Origin: Pelobates cultripes
Taxonomy: Eukaryota; Chordata; Amphibia; Anura; Pelobatidae
Reading direction: 5' to 3'
Assembly: GCA_933207985.1 (NCBI GenBank)
Contig: OW240916.1
Coordinates: 267,843,748-267,907,747 of the forward strand
Length of the DNA stretch: 64,000 nucleotides
Numbering within the stretch: the first letter of the stretch is position 1; every line of letters starts with the position of its first letter. The notes below the pieces were generated by a model. The model was not told the origin of the DNA, searched no databases, and was given only the letters and a program-made list of their open reading frames with translations. A program made the translations under genes and the position numbers. Shown piece by piece: positions 31,349 to 42,838 of this stretch.

Positions 31349-34300
31349 GTTCCCTTAGAGGACGGGCCTTGGGTGTTTCATTACTGTCCTCTATGCATAA
31401 TAAAAAAGACCATAGGCTTCTGATTCCTGTCTCTCTAGCTTGGGAAAAGGGGTTTATTACTACGATGGCATTATTAGATTCTGGAGCAGCAGAAAGCTTT
31501 ATAGACCAAACTTTCGCTAATAAGCATTGTATCCCATTCCAATTGAGAGATACACCCTTGGCCGTTGAGGCCATAGATGGTAGACCTTTATCTGAACCAG
31601 TAATATTCCATGAGACCGAACCCGTTAAGCTTACTGTTGGTATTTTCCATGAAGAGTTGATTTCCCTTCTGTTAATTTCCTCCCCGGCAGTCCCAGTGGT
31701 TCTAGGATATTCTTGGCTCAAGAGACACAACCCTCAGATTGACTGGGAGGGTGGAGAAATCGTTTCTTGGGGTATGGGTTGTAGGAAGGAATGTCTGCAG
31801 AGAGTTACTTCTGTTTGCCCCGTGAACTCTTATGCTAACACTTCTCAATCCACAGACGTTCAGATACCATTACAATATCTAGACCTCAAATCTGTATTTG
31901 ACAAGGGTAAGGCGGATACTTTACCTCCCCACCGGTCTTATGACTGTTCTATTAAACTTTTCCCTGGTACTATGCCTCCCAGGGGTACGGTATACCCTCT
32001 ATCCACCAAGGAAAACTTAGTTTTAGAGGAATATATCAAGGAGAATTTAGACAAGGGATTTATTAGAAAGTCTTCTTCTCCGGCGGGGGCGGGTTTCTTT
32101 TTTGTAGAAAAGAAAGACGGTACCTTACGTCCTTGTATAGACTATCGGGGATTGAACAAAATTACTATCAGAAATGCTTACCCTATTCCTTTGATTACTG
32201 AACTCTTTGACAGACTAAAGGGCTCGAGTATTTTTACCAAACTTGACTTAAGAGGAGCATATAACTTAGTGCGAATTAAACAAGGAGATGAATGGATGAC
32301 AGCATTTAATACCCGTTACGGGCATTATGAGTATACCGTAATGCCGTTTGGGCTTTGTAACGCCCCGGCCGTCTTCCAAGACTTGATCAATGAAGTTCTT
32401 AGAGAATTCCAACATGAATGTGTAATTGTATATTTGGATGATATACTAATCCATTCTAGAGACATTAATTCACATCATAGACAAGTCAGAAAGGTATTAC
32501 AGAAACTTTTACAACATGGATTGTATTGTAAATTGGAAAAATGTAGCTTTGACCAGTCTCAGGTAACTTTCTTAGGTTACGTAATTTCCAAAGACGGGTT
32601 TATGATGGACCCGACCAAACTAAAATCGATTTTAGATTGGCCTTTACCTAAGGGACTCAAAGCCATACAAAGATTTCTTGGATTTTCTAATTATTACAGA
32701 CGTTTTATTAAAGGGTACTCCTCTGTTATCGCTCCTATCACTAATATGACCAAACAAGGAGCCGATACCAAAACCTGGTCTACTGAGGCTTTATCTGCTT
32801 TCGAAACGCTCAAACAGTCTTTTGCCTCAGCACCTGTATTAGTTCATCCTGATACCTCTCTACCCTTTTTACTTGAAGTTGATGCGTCTGAAACAGGGAT
32901 AGGCGCAGTGTTATCCCAAAGACAAAGTTTAGATAAGCCGCTGCACCCTTGCGGTTTTTTTTCCAAGAAACTGTCACACACTGAAAGGAGATATGACATT
33001 GGTGATAGAGAACTTTTAGCTATCATTATGGCATTAAAGGAATGGAGACATTTGTTAGAGGGCACCGTCCTCCCAGTTACTATCTTGACTGACCACAAAA
33101 ATTTATCGTATATGGGGGAGGCCAAAAGATTATCTGCCAGGCAGGCACGTTGGTCTATGTTCCTTACACACTTTAATTATGTGCTTACTTACAGGCCTGG
33201 TTCTAAGAACACTAAGGCAGACGCTTTGTCACGTCAGCACGAACCTACCACCTCTACAGAGGATACTTTGTTCCCTATTATTCCTGAAGTCAATATTATC
33301 GCCAACACCAATGTCAAAATACACTCTCCATTGCTCGCTGATATTCAGAACGAACAATCTCTTGCTCCCGAACGTACTCCTGTGGGCCGCTTGTTCGTGT
33401 CTCCCAAATTCCAAGTGGACATTATTCGCTGTTTCCACGATAGCAAGATCGCTGGTCACCCCAGCATCCACAAAACCTACTGCCTGATCTCCAAAGACTT
33501 CTGGTGGCCCGGTTTACGTAGGGATGTGGAAGACTTTGTCAAGGCTTGCAATGTTTGTGTCAGGAATAAACTTCCGCGGGATCTCCCTTGTGGTTTATTG
33601 CAGCCCTTAGTCGTTCCCAACAAACCTTGGGCTTGTTTGGCTATGGATTTTATTGTTGATCTACCAGCTTCCAATAGGCATACAGTTATCCTCACAGTCC
33701 TTGACAGGTTTACTAAAATGGCTCATTTCGTTCCCTTGCCTAAACTTCCTTCCTCCCCCGAACTGGCCGTGATATTTGCTAGAGAAATTTTCCGTTTACA
33801 TGGTATTCCCAATGAGATTGTGTCAGACAGGGGTTCCCAATTTATTTCCCGTTTTTGGAGATCCTTCTGTTCACAGTTGGGCATCAAACTGAATTTTTCT
33901 TCGGCCTATCATCCTCAATCTAACGGAGCAGCCGAACGCACTAACCAAAAAATTGAGCAATATCTACGTTGTTTTGTTTCTGAACACCAGGATGACTGGG
34001 TCGGTCTGATTCCTTGGGCGGAGTTTGCTCACAACAACCTTGTTTGTGGTTCCACTCGTAATAGCCCCTTTTTCTTGAACTATGGCTTTAACCCTACTGT
34101 TCTTCCGTCGGTGTCTCCTTCCCAGGGTATACCGTCGGTTGATATTCATATAGCCAACCTGAGAAAGTTGTGGGATCAGACTCGACAAATTCTTGAACGT
34201 AGTTCCGCGGTGTTTAAGTCACATGCTGATAGGCGTAGACGTCCTGCTCCTATTTTTTCTCCGGGGGATAGGGTCTGGTTGTGTACCAGACACATTCGCC

Positions 34301-34770
34301 TGAAAGTTCCTTCCTTGAAGTTTGCTCCTCGTTACATTGGTCCTTACAGGGTACTGAGGAGGATCAACCCGGTTTCTTATTTGCTGGATCTACCTCCTAC
34401 TCTACGCATCCCTAACTCTTTTCATGTGTCGTTATTGAAACCTCTTGTTTGTAACAGATTTTCCTCCCGCTCTACTCCTCCATCCTCGGTCCGTGTGGAT
34501 GGTCAGGAGGAATATATCATCAAGTCCATCCTTGATTCTCGTATTTCTAGGGGGAAGCTGCAATACCTCATAGACTGGAAAGGTTATGGTCCAGAAGAGA
34601 GGTCTTGGGTTCCTGGTATAGACGTGCATGCTCCTCGTCTTCTACGGGCCTTCCACGTTCGTTTTCCTTCTAAGCCAGGTCCCATCCGCCCGGTGGGCGT
34701 TTCTAGAAGGGGGGGTACTGTCAGGGTACCTGTTGGTGATGTATCCAGGGAGGACATCCTCTCTGCTTAG
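31324..34770 (+). CDS. gypsy Pol: protease, RT, RNase H, integrase, chromodomain
   Basis: Frame -1 relative to gag, with no ATG near its start, so expression by frameshift is likely. Numbering from the TTG at 31369: aspartic protease LLDSGAAESF (Asp37); reverse transcriptase with FTKLDLRGAYN and catalytic YLDDILI at 355-361; RNase H from LLEVDASETGIGAVLSQ to TKADALSR (~500-625); integrase with an HHCC zinc region (HDSKIAGHPSIH, then CNVC) and D,D35E residues Asp760 (AMDFIVD), Asp820 (SDRGSQF) and Glu856 (NGAAER). A chromodomain follows at ~1047-1095 (YIIKSILDSR, YLIDWKGYGPEERSWVP), which in this family directs integration by binding histone marks. All catalytic residues are present. The frame ends 52 bases inside the 3' LTR. 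Confidence 0.93.
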   Translation, partial: SSGKRSHLSSLRGRALGVSLLSSMHNKKDHRLLIPVSLAWEKGFITTMALLDSGAAESFIDQTFANKHCIPFQLRDTPLAVEAIDGRPLSEPVIFHETEPVKLTVGIFHEELISLLLISSPAVPVVLGYSWLKRHNPQIDWEGGEIVSWGMGCRKECLQRVTSVCPVNSYANTSQSTDVQIPLQYLDLKSVFDKGKADTLPPHRSYDCSIKLFPGTMPPRGTVYPLSTKENLVLEEYIKENLDKGFIRKSSSPAGAGFFFVEKKDGTLRPCIDYRGLNKITIRNAYPIPLITELFDRLKGSSIFTKLDLRGAYNLVRIKQGDEWMTAFNTRYGHYEYTVMPFGLCNAPAVFQDLINEVLREFQHECVIVYLDDILIHSRDINSHHRQVRKVLQKLLQHGLYCKLEKCSFDQSQVTFLGYVISKDGFMMDPTKLKSILDWPLPKGLKAIQRFLGFSNYYRRFIKGYSSVIAPITNMTKQGADTKTWSTEALSAFETLKQSFASAPVLVHPDTSLPFLLEVDASETGIGAVLSQRQSLDKPLHPCGFFSKKLSHTERRYDIGDRELLAIIMALKEWRHLLEGTVLPVTILTDHKNLSYMGEAKRLSARQARWSMFLTHFNYVLTYRPGSKNTKADALSRQHEPTTSTEDTLFPIIPEVNIIANTNVKIHSPLLADIQNEQSLAPERTPVGRLFVSPKFQVDIIRCFHDSKIAGHPSIHKTYCLISKDFWWPGLRRDVEDFVKACNVCVRNKLPRDLPCGLLQPLVVPNKPWACLAMDFIVDLPASNRHTVILTVLDRFTKMAHFVPLPKLPSSPELAVIFAREIFRLHGIPNEIVSDRGSQFISRFWRSFCSQLGIKLNFSSAYHPQSNGAAERTNQKIEQYLRCFVSEHQDDWVGLIPWAEFAHNNLVCGSTRNSPFFLNYGFNPTVLPSVSPSQGIPSVDIHIANLRKLWDQTRQILERSSAVFKSHADRRRRPAPIFSPGDRVWLCTRHIRLKVPSLKFAPRYIGPYRVLRRINPVSYLLDLPPTLRIPNSFHVSLLKPLVCNRFSSRSTPPSSVRVDGQEEYIIKSILDSRISRGKLQYLIDWKGYGPEERSWVPGIDVHAPRLLRAFHVRFPSKPGPIRPVGVSRRGGTVRVPVGDVSREDILSA
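31330..31336 (+). promoter_or_regulatory. candidate -1 ribosomal frameshift site GGGAAAC
   Basis: In the gag reading frame the codons are GGA AAC, preceded by G, so the heptamer fits X XXY YYZ exactly. It lies inside the 25-base window where gag (to 31348) and pol (open from 31324) overlap, and a -1 slip leads into pol. Confidence 0.6.
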
Positions 34771-35253
34771 GGGCTCCCTTCCCCTAGCATTTCGGCATAT
34801 TCCGGCCGTTTTCGCGCCGGCCGCGCTAGCTCCTCCCCCTTTTATGACGCGACGGCTAGCGTCGACGTCATGACGTCGGCATTTGCATAAAGTGCCGGGA
34901 ACCGCTATTCCGGACCTTTTGGGGGCGTGGTCTCTATTTAGGTAACAGGGTATTTAAAGGAAACCTTTACTACTGCTCATTGCCCTGCCGTGGTTCTAGC
35001 TTGCTAGTCACTCAGCGCGTTCTTTATCTTGTGTTTCCGGTTTTGACCCTTGCTTGTCTTTTGTCCTGTTGTCCTCTCCTCTCCTTTGACTCGGCTTGTA
35101 TCTCGCTTACCTGTCCTCCGGCTCCCTTGACCTCGGCTTACCTTTTGTCTATTCTTGCTTTGTCCTTAAGTTAGTCCGGCCATTCTAAGGTCCGGTATAC
35201 GTACCTCCTTCTGTGCGCACTCTGCGTATTGGATCCCTGTCAGTTTCCTGACA
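34719..35253 (+). repeat. 3' LTR of the chromodomain gypsy element
   Basis: 535 bp from TGTCAGGGTACC to TTTCCTGACA, preceded by the G-rich purine tract agaagggggggtac. It contains a TATA-like ggtatttaaagg near 34950 and cattctaaggtccggtat, shared with the solo LTR at 9118-11117. Confidence 0.82.
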
Positions 35254-35833
35254 CATAGTTACAAAGGCTGAGAAGAGATATGTGTCCCTCAAGGTCAACC
35301 TGTCTTACCGCTGTGTGTCCACATTGATACTACTATGTCTATCTATCTCTGTCCATCCATCAGTTAATATGTCCAACCATCAATCAGTATAAACGAATTG
35401 CACATAAACAGGAAGAATTAATCATTCTTGCCTCACTCAGTATATAAAATAAAGACCTCCACTGCATGATTTATTATTTTGTGTTCTTGCATATAATGCA
35501 TTTGTTTTCTTTACACTGTGTTTTGGTATAATGCATTTTTATTCTTTGGTATAATGCTTTTTTTATTCTTGCATTTGGGGTTCTTCATATGGTGGTGGTT
35601 GCTGCTGTGGTCAGTACCCCTTACCAAGCACACCCTGACACTTTCAGTCCTTTAAGAGGTCACTGGAGGCTTCCAGCTTCCTTTCCATTTTAATTGATAA
35701 TCGATTATCACACTCAGTAATGCTAATGCTGATAGAAAATAATGGTTTGGAATGTTGTGGCCAAATTCAGACAGTTTATTGAGATAAAACAAAATACCTC
35801 CACCCCATTCCAATACAGGAAAAAGCATTGCTC
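35254..35833. other. unassigned segment
   Basis: AT-rich DNA with near-duplicate phrases (ataatgcatttttattctttgg and a close variant) around 35500-35570. No gene seen. Confidence 0.4.
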
Positions 35834-36346
35834 TTAAAGGACCACTCTTGGCACCCAGACCACTTCAGCTTAATGAAGTGGTCTGGGTGCCAGGTCCAGC
35901 TAGGCTTAACCCATTTTTTCATAAACATAGCAGTTTCAGAGAAACTGCTATGTTTATGAATGGGTTAAGCCTTCCCCTATTTCCTCTAGCGGCTGTCTCA
36001 TTGACAGCCACTAGAGGCGCTTGCGTGCTTCTCACTGTGATTTTCACAGTGAGAGCACACCAGCGTCCATAGGAAAGCATTATGAAAGCATTATGAATGC
36101 TTTCCTATGTGACCAGCTGAATGCGCGCGCAGCTCTTGCCGCGCGTGCGCATTCAGCCGACGGGGAGGAGAAGAGGAGGATCGGAGGAGGAGAGCTCCCC
36201 GCCCAGCGCTGGAAAAAAGTAAGTTTTTACCCCTTTCCCCCTTCCAGAGCCGGGCAGGAGGGGGTCCCTGAGGGTGGGGGCACCCTCAGGGTACTATAGT
36301 GCCAGGAAAACGAGTATGTTTTCCTGGCACTATAGTGGTCCTTTAA
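35834..36346 (-). mobile_element. TTAA-flanked miniature element, complete
   Basis: Bounded by TTAA, with ends TTAAAGGACCACT and CACTATAGTGGTCCTTTAA. It is in opposite orientation to the relative at 17233-17720 (cacccagaccacttcagc here corresponds to its right end). It contains several internal inverted repeats, for example catagcagtttcagagaaactgctatg around 35930-35955 and cactgtgattttcacagtg near 36035. No transposase. Confidence 0.75.
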
Positions 36347-37626
36347 CTGTGGGTTTACGTATTACAGGCATTAATGGACTTCTCATTTGTCTATTTCACA
36401 TTACAATTCCAAATTCACTTTGAATCCCTAAATAATTTGCACTTTATTGAATAACTCTGGTAGTTTTGTAGCATTTTGACAATCTATGCAATTTCTAGTG
36501 GGAAGGTTTATTCCTTTGTTTATTATTTTGTTTATAGTACTTTTTTATTGAGTTTGTTTCAGAAAAGGGAAACGGCACAGTGCGACTAAAGCACACCCTT
36601 ACAAAAATTACAGCTTTATTAATAATAATCTTTTTTTTTTAAATGCACATTTTAAACATATGGATAAAGACATGATACTGTTTTTGTTTTTTTTCAAAAA
36701 CATAAAATACTCACTAAGCTTCACAAACAAGTGCACACCCTGCATACACTTTTTACATAATACTAAATGTTTATGATACCGTCAACACTCAGGATCATAT
36801 CTCCAGGCTTTATTTAGTGCAACATCATAGTTCACAGAGCAACGTTTAGTCCATCGACCTCATTTAAGCACATTGCAAAGTAAGACGTCACTATTACGTA
36901 ATAAAATGGATCCATCAAATCAATGCACAATGCATATCATCAGTTGAATATTGTGCACCATAGGGATTGTACCAGCATTAAATCATTAGAATAATACATT
37001 ACTAGGCAGAAGGTCATGAATCCAATTACACCCACACTCCATCTCTGCTTCTGCCCTTTGTGAAATCTGCAGTACTTATGTAGGAAAAGGATCTGAATTC
37101 CATTCTTATACATTACTTAAATTCATTCAGTGAATATCTCTTTAACCTGAAACATCAAACTGTTCACTGCTAAGTTCTGTTTATCAAAATAAAAAGCAGC
37201 GACGTGTTTGAAACAAGCAATGGGTCGCTAGGTTATAAACAGAGAAATAAGCAGGACTTTTTTATAGATTGCTGTTAACAGATAATTAAAAATGTCCAAA
37301 TACCGAACAATATTAAGTAAATATCCAAATTTGTAATTTTTCATTTATTCATTCATGTCATTTTTATCAGGTGGAAGCAGTGTAATTTTTCTTATGTTAG
37401 GGCAGAAATACAATCAATATCACATACAGTTGGAAATAGATAAATTAAACATTATCAAACATTCTGCTTATTGTAAAGAATCTGGCCACCAGACCATAGA
37501 AATAAACAGCTCATTGTTAGACAATTTAAACTTGATACATCCATTTTGTATGCTAGGAAACCTTATTTAATATCATGCCACTTAAATAAAGATAAATATA
37601 TATTAATATGTGTTAAAGTAAAAATA
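36347..37626. other. unassigned AT-rich segment
   Basis: No coding signal or recognisable element. Confidence 0.4.
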
Positions 37627-37670
37627 TTAAAGGAACACTATAGAGTCAGGAACACAAACATGTTAAAATC
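37627..37670. mobile_element. left end of a TTAA miniature element
   Basis: TTAAAGGAACACTATAGAG resembles the TTAA element termini. A matching right end is not evident, so the element is truncated or was interrupted by the foldback that follows. Confidence 0.45.
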
Positions 37671-37676
37671 ACTATC

Positions 37677-39177
37677 TAGCTTTCAGCCAAATTTACTAAT
37701 ACTAAGTAAAAATTACTTAGTATTAGTAAATTATGCCTCTACTCGCTATACCACGAGTAGGGGCATGTCTAGTAAACAGTGAGCAGCCTGAGCGGCAAGT
37801 GGGGGCCCTAAAGTAAAATAAGGGGGGACCTATTTTCTTCCACCCCCAGCCCCCAACCCTAAGTGGCGGGTGGGGGCCCTAAAGAAGAATAAGGGGGGAG
37901 ACCTATTGTCTTCCCCCCCAGGCCCCACCCCTGAGCAGTGGGTGGGGGCCCTAAATTACTTGAAAGGGGGGGGACCTATTGACCTCCCACCTGGCCCCAC
38001 CCCTGAGCAGTGGGTGGGGGCCCTAAATTAGAATAAGAGGGGGACCTATTGTCCTCCCCCTGGCCCCACCCCTGAGCGGTGGGTGGGGGCCCTAAATTAC
38101 TTGAAGGGGGAACCTATAGTCCTCCCCCCACCGGCTCCCACCACTGAGCGGCGGGTGGGGGCCCTAAAGTAAAATAAAAGGAGGGGACCTATTGTCCTCC
38201 CCCTTGGCCCCCAACCCTGAGCGGTGGGTGGGGGCCCTAAATAAAAATACCCCCCCAGGTGACTAGGGGCCCCCAATCCCCTAGTCACCCCCTGACAAAA
38301 AAAAAATTAAAATCCATACCTACCCCCCTCACCCTAAAAATAGTGAGGGGGGAACAATAATTAGGTAAAAAAATAAATAAAACTTACCATTTGATGTCGT
38401 CTTTTAAAAAAAAAAATCTTATTTTTTCAGCCCTCGAAAAGGCCAAATAAAAACCATAATAACCATTACACGCTGTCAAATGGTACGTTTTATTTATTTC
38501 ATTTTTTTTACAGGTACATAATTATTGTCCCCCCCCCCTCACTATTTTTAGGTTGAGGGGGTAGGTAGGGATTTTAATTATTTTTTGGGGAGGGGGTGAC
38601 TAGGGGATTGGGGACCCCTAGTCACCTAGGGGGGGTATTTGTATTTAGGGCTCCCACCCGCCGCTCAGGGGTGGGGGCCGGGGGGAGGCCAATAGTTCCC
38701 TCTCCTTTTATTTTACTTTAGGGCCCCCACCCGCTGCTCGGGGTTGGGCGCTGGGAGGGAGGACAATAGGCCCCCCTTATTGGTATTTAGGCCCCCACCC
38801 ACTGCTCAGGGGTGAGGGCCAGGGGCGAGGACAATAGGTCCCCCCCTTATTGATATTTAGGGCCCCCACCCACCATTCATGGGTGGAGGCTGAGGGAGGA
38901 CAATATGTCCACCCATTAGTTTACTTTAGGGCCCCCACCTGCCACTCAGGGGTGGGGGTTGGGGGGAGGACAATAGGTCCCCCTCCTTATTCTTCTTTAG
39001 GGCCCCCACTCTCCATTTAGGGGTGGGGGCCGGGGGAGGATGTTTTTTTTTACAGTGAGCAGCCACAGGCTGCTCACTGTTTAATAGACATGCCCCTACT
39101 CATTGTATAGCAAGTAGGGGCAAAATTTACTTATACTAAGTAATTTTTACTTAGTATTAGTAAATGTGGCTGAAAGA
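37677..39177. mobile_element. ~1.5 kb foldback element with G/C-rich tandem arms
   Basis: The left terminus (tttcagccaaatttactaat) reappears inverted at the right (attagtaaatgtggctgaaa). Between them both arms carry tandem ~70-bp units: on the left gtgggtgggggccctaaa plus gacctattgtcctccccc, on the right their complements. The arms meet around 38430, where taccatttga faces tcaaatggta. No coding capacity. Foldback elements are DNA transposons with very long inverted repeats; the superfamily is unknown. Confidence 0.75.
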
Positions 39178-39264
39178 CCAATTTAGGTCTTTCAGCCTTT
39201 TGGTAGATAACTGCCTAATACCGTGGGAATTAGGGAGTTATCTACTAAGCGACTGCAAGAGAAG

Positions 39265-39460
39265 TCCCAAAGTGCCGTAGTCCAGAAATTCAGAAATGCC
39301 GAAGTTCCAAAATTCCAAAGTGGAAGTTCCGAATTTCCGACGTTCCGAATTTCCGAAGTGCCGAACCGAGCCAAAGTGTCGAAGTTCCGAATTTCTGAAG
39401 TCCCGAAGTTCAGAATTCCGAACCGAACCAAAAATTTTCCCCATACACATCCCTAATCAT
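39265..39460. repeat. TTCCGAA-type minisatellite
   Basis: About 15 imperfect repeats of gttccgaatttccgaag type, ending ccgaaccgaaccaaaaat and cccatacacatccctaat. Antisense frames rich in RNSE/FGTS motifs are artefacts of the repeat. Probably the end of a dispersed element. Confidence 0.75.
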
Positions 39461-41379
39461 TTCTCAAAATTCTGCAAGGGTCTACACGGTGATATAGTTC
39501 CACCTGGGAAAGAATACAAATCTGGGGTCTCTACTTCAGTGGGACACACATGGTTTGTGAAATCTCTCACAAAAAGGTAACATGAGAATGAAAAATCTCA
39601 AAAAAAGAAATATAACAATCAGATTTGATTAAATGAAAAGTGTAAAAATTTTCTTAGTTAAATGCCTAAGGTTTTACTTTCTTCAAATGTATACTTGTGT
39701 GCATGTTTTTGATTGTATGACTGTTATTAATGATTTTGTCTCAGCAGACCTAATTCTGATCATTTTCACGTTTAAAACCACAATATTTGCCCTATAACTT
39801 CCAAAATATGATTGACCCTGGACGTATTTTAAAAATCAGGATTAATAAGTGGATCTAGCTTGAGTTTATGTTTTAGTTGCACTAGTTGTCTACAAATTAG
39901 TACAAATTAACATAAGCAAAACTATAAAAATAAGGTGGTTGTGTGGTGAATGGGTTGCAGCTGAAAATTAATCACATTTGCTGTTTTATCTTTTTATTTC
40001 CAAAATTTCAATAAGACATAAGAGAGTAAAACTACTTCTCTCTAATACACCCCACACTAAACATTACTTGCAGTTTACAGCATTCACTATGTTAGATAAA
40101 ACAGACATGACGGCATGATTAAATAATGAAATGCTTGATAATTTGGTCCTATCATAAGTCTTTTTCCCACTAACACTAATTTTATCTTCAGCCTCATTAA
40201 AGAGAAGATGTCACTTAAGCAGCTAAATACATAAATATATATATTTTTATAACAGTTCATTTATTTTAGTAATTATTTTAAAAAATGGTTTCCATTTGTC
40301 TATACATTAATTTTTAGACATAACACTCTCCTCATTTTATAATACCATCTAGCACGTAGCAACCCAAACTAATTGCTCTGCTTGTTTTGTTAATCTTGAA
40401 ACATGTTTAACTTATCGAACAGAGCATGGATACAAGGAACCTGCTTGATTTGATATTATTTGTGCCTTCTGTGATACTAGCTTGAAGCGTGTCAAAGCTA
40501 TAACTTCATTACTATTAATGGGCTACTTCACTCATCATAACTAGTACAGTCCCCTGTGGTGGTTATCATGCCAGAAGTACCCTGATTCAGTTCTCCGTTA
40601 ATGGAGCAAACCGTTTAGACACATTTCACTCCCTTACCTCCAATGTTTCCTGAAGGTCTAGTGACATGCTTCCAGTTCTGCGTAGTTTAAATTATAAGCC
40701 TGAGAGCATCAGCTGACAGCTCTAAGTCAATGACTGATGTTCTCTTCAATGAAACTTGCAAAGAATTGATATTAGTCGGCACAGATCTCTAGTTCCAGGT
40801 TCAATGATGACATCCCTTTAATGCATCTGGAGGTTGAGTTACACCTTCAGCAGCTAAGTGGTTAATCTCTGTATGTGCAGTGTTTCATAGCGAAACACTG
40901 CACCTTCAGACTCCGGGCACCATGACCACTTAATCTCTATACAGTTTTGAAAAGTTCTTTTACCCTTAAGTCTGTTTGAAACTTTGTTGTTGTTTTTTCT
41001 ATACCTCTCTAAACATTAATAAAAACTTCAACAAAAAAAAACAAATCACCAAATTTTGTAAAGCTTGTTTTTTAATGACTCTTACAAGAAATATACAGAT
41101 TATGAATTACTATATTGTAAATTGAATTTTCATTAGGTTTACATAGCAGAAGACTCTTGAAATAACTACCTATAAAATGGTACACATAAATAAAATATCT
41201 ATACATATATATTCATTGAGGCTGTGATAAATTACAAGAGTGGATTGTGCAAAACAGGACTGGACTGGGGACAACCACCCTGTCGTTACAATATGCTTTT
41301 TTTGTGAAAAGGGACCATGTAGACAATATCAAAGTAAAAAAAGACATTTAATAGTATGTTCATGTGTATAAAAATGTGA
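39461..41379. other. unassigned intergenic DNA
   Basis: No gene or named repeat recognised. Confidence 0.4.
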
Positions 41380-41672
41380 TACAGGCTCTCCTCACTTACC
41401 AATTGGGTTCTGTTCATACAACTCAGTCGTAAAACGAATTGGTGGGTAAGTGAGGCACATGTGCATCAGTGCAGGTCTATGTTGGGGGAAATTTCCCCCA
41501 ACATAGACAAACACCAGAGCAGGGAATCCCTCTAATCTATGTTTGGGGGAAATTCCCCGAACATAAACCAGCTCTCTGACGTGGGGTATTCCTTGAATAC
41601 CCACGCTAGAGAGCCGGTTTTAAGTCTGAGTCGTCGTTAAACAGATAAATCGTAAAATGAGGACTACCCGTA
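41380..41672. mobile_element. pogo/Tigger-like miniature element
   Basis: Inverted ends TACAGGCTCTCCTCACTTA and AAATGAGGACTACCCGTA with TA at each side. The interior (cagtcgtaaaacgaattgg, ggtaagtgagg) has the style of pogo-type miniature elements. Two inexact copies of a tttgggggaaattcccc motif occur around 41480 and 41545. Non-coding. Confidence 0.55.
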
Positions 41673-42416
41673 TGACATACTTCCTTAGCTACCACTGTTA
41701 ACAACAAAGTTACCATTTTTAGGTTCAGAGTCTCTTTCCAACTGTTTTCATTGCAAGAAAATGGGTTTCTTAATGACAGTAAGAATCAGTTAATCTCAGG
41801 TCTTGAGAAAACTATTTCCCCCAATGTGCAGTAGTTTGGGATATCTGTTGACATGGTTTGGTTACAAAAATTTTTAGTTGTAAGTTAACTTGGTAAACCA
41901 ACTGTTTTTACACATGCTCACATTTCGAAACTGTCCGCTAAAAAATAGTTTACTGTTATTTCTGCTGGTGCTGTCTAGATAATACATTGGTAAGTTCACA
42001 TAGATATAGAAGGTGAAAAGATGATAGATTATCCAAGGGATCCCATGAAAAGCTAGACACTAGCAGTGCTATGGTTTAGGATTATAGGGAGACCCCAGGA
42101 TGAAGTAGAGGTTATTTGAACTCCATGGGAATCCTGAGATTTAGGATCATGTAAAGGCCAGTAAAGTTGTGGCCCAGAGGAAGTGGATGTCAACACAGAT
42201 AATGCCTAGAAAGATTTTTAGAATTCTAGAACAACGAACTACCAAAGCCACGAAAGACAGACTTAAAGATCCATTGCTGAATCAAGGCCATTGCACAGAT
42301 GTCTCAAAGAACCAGGCTGCATTTCCTACATTGATTTATGTAATGACCAACTCATAGGTAAGAGAAACACAGATGCACGTTATCTCTAATCTCCACAAAA
42401 AGAGTTAAATAGCAAG
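41673..42416. other. unassigned segment
   Basis: No gene recognised. Confidence 0.4.
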
Positions 42417-42838
42417 TGTTATGCCCTTGCCCAGCCTGACACTTACCTTCACCTCTTATCGCTGCCTAACGCTGGAGCAGAAGCCACACCTAGTCATTCA
42501 AGCCCAATCTAACAATCCTGCACAATCATCATGGATTCTTAAAGGGGAAGTACCCAGGAAGCAGGTGGGACACTTAAGGAGGTGTGTTCTTTTTCTCCTA
42601 TTTAAACCTGCTCATACTTGATACTTGTGCTCAGTATTCTGTGCTCCCTGCTACACTCAGATGGTGCATTGTACCTGTCCTAATTATCTGATATCTTTAA
42701 TTTGGCTTCTCTTCCGTTTATCAATCTGTGATGCCTGACCTGACCCATTGACTTCGTGACTACGCTTATGCCATACCCTTATCTGTACCTTGCTGTGGAC
42801 CATATCAGCCAATTACTGCATTTTACTAAACTGTTACA
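42417..42838 (+). mobile_element. candidate solo gypsy-type LTR
   Basis: 422 bp from TGTTATGCCC to CTGTTACA, with a TATA-like cctatttaaacctgctc region and a following pyrimidine-rich stretch, as in the other gypsy LTRs here. The flanking pentamers are gcaag and tcaag (four of five match). Confidence 0.5.

Larger units (their letters stand above)
30813..35253 (+). mobile_element. chromodomain Ty3/gypsy retrotransposon, 5' end missing
   Basis: Contains the end of gag, a complete pol and a 3' LTR. The 5' LTR and start of gag are absent: sequence begins exactly at the end of the upstream element's LTR. Domain order is protease, RT, RNase H, integrase, chromodomain, the standard chromovirus order. 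Pol has no stop or frameshift, which suggests recent insertion. The missing 5' end makes the copy incapable of normal replication. Confidence 0.88.

Noticed and set aside
34628..35174. Frames at 34628-34873 and 34980-35174
   Set aside because: They lie in the gypsy 3' LTR or overlap the end of pol in another frame; LTRs here are non-coding.
39192..39580. RNSE/FGTS-rich frames on both strands
   Set aside because: Artefacts of the TTCCGAA-type minisatellite.
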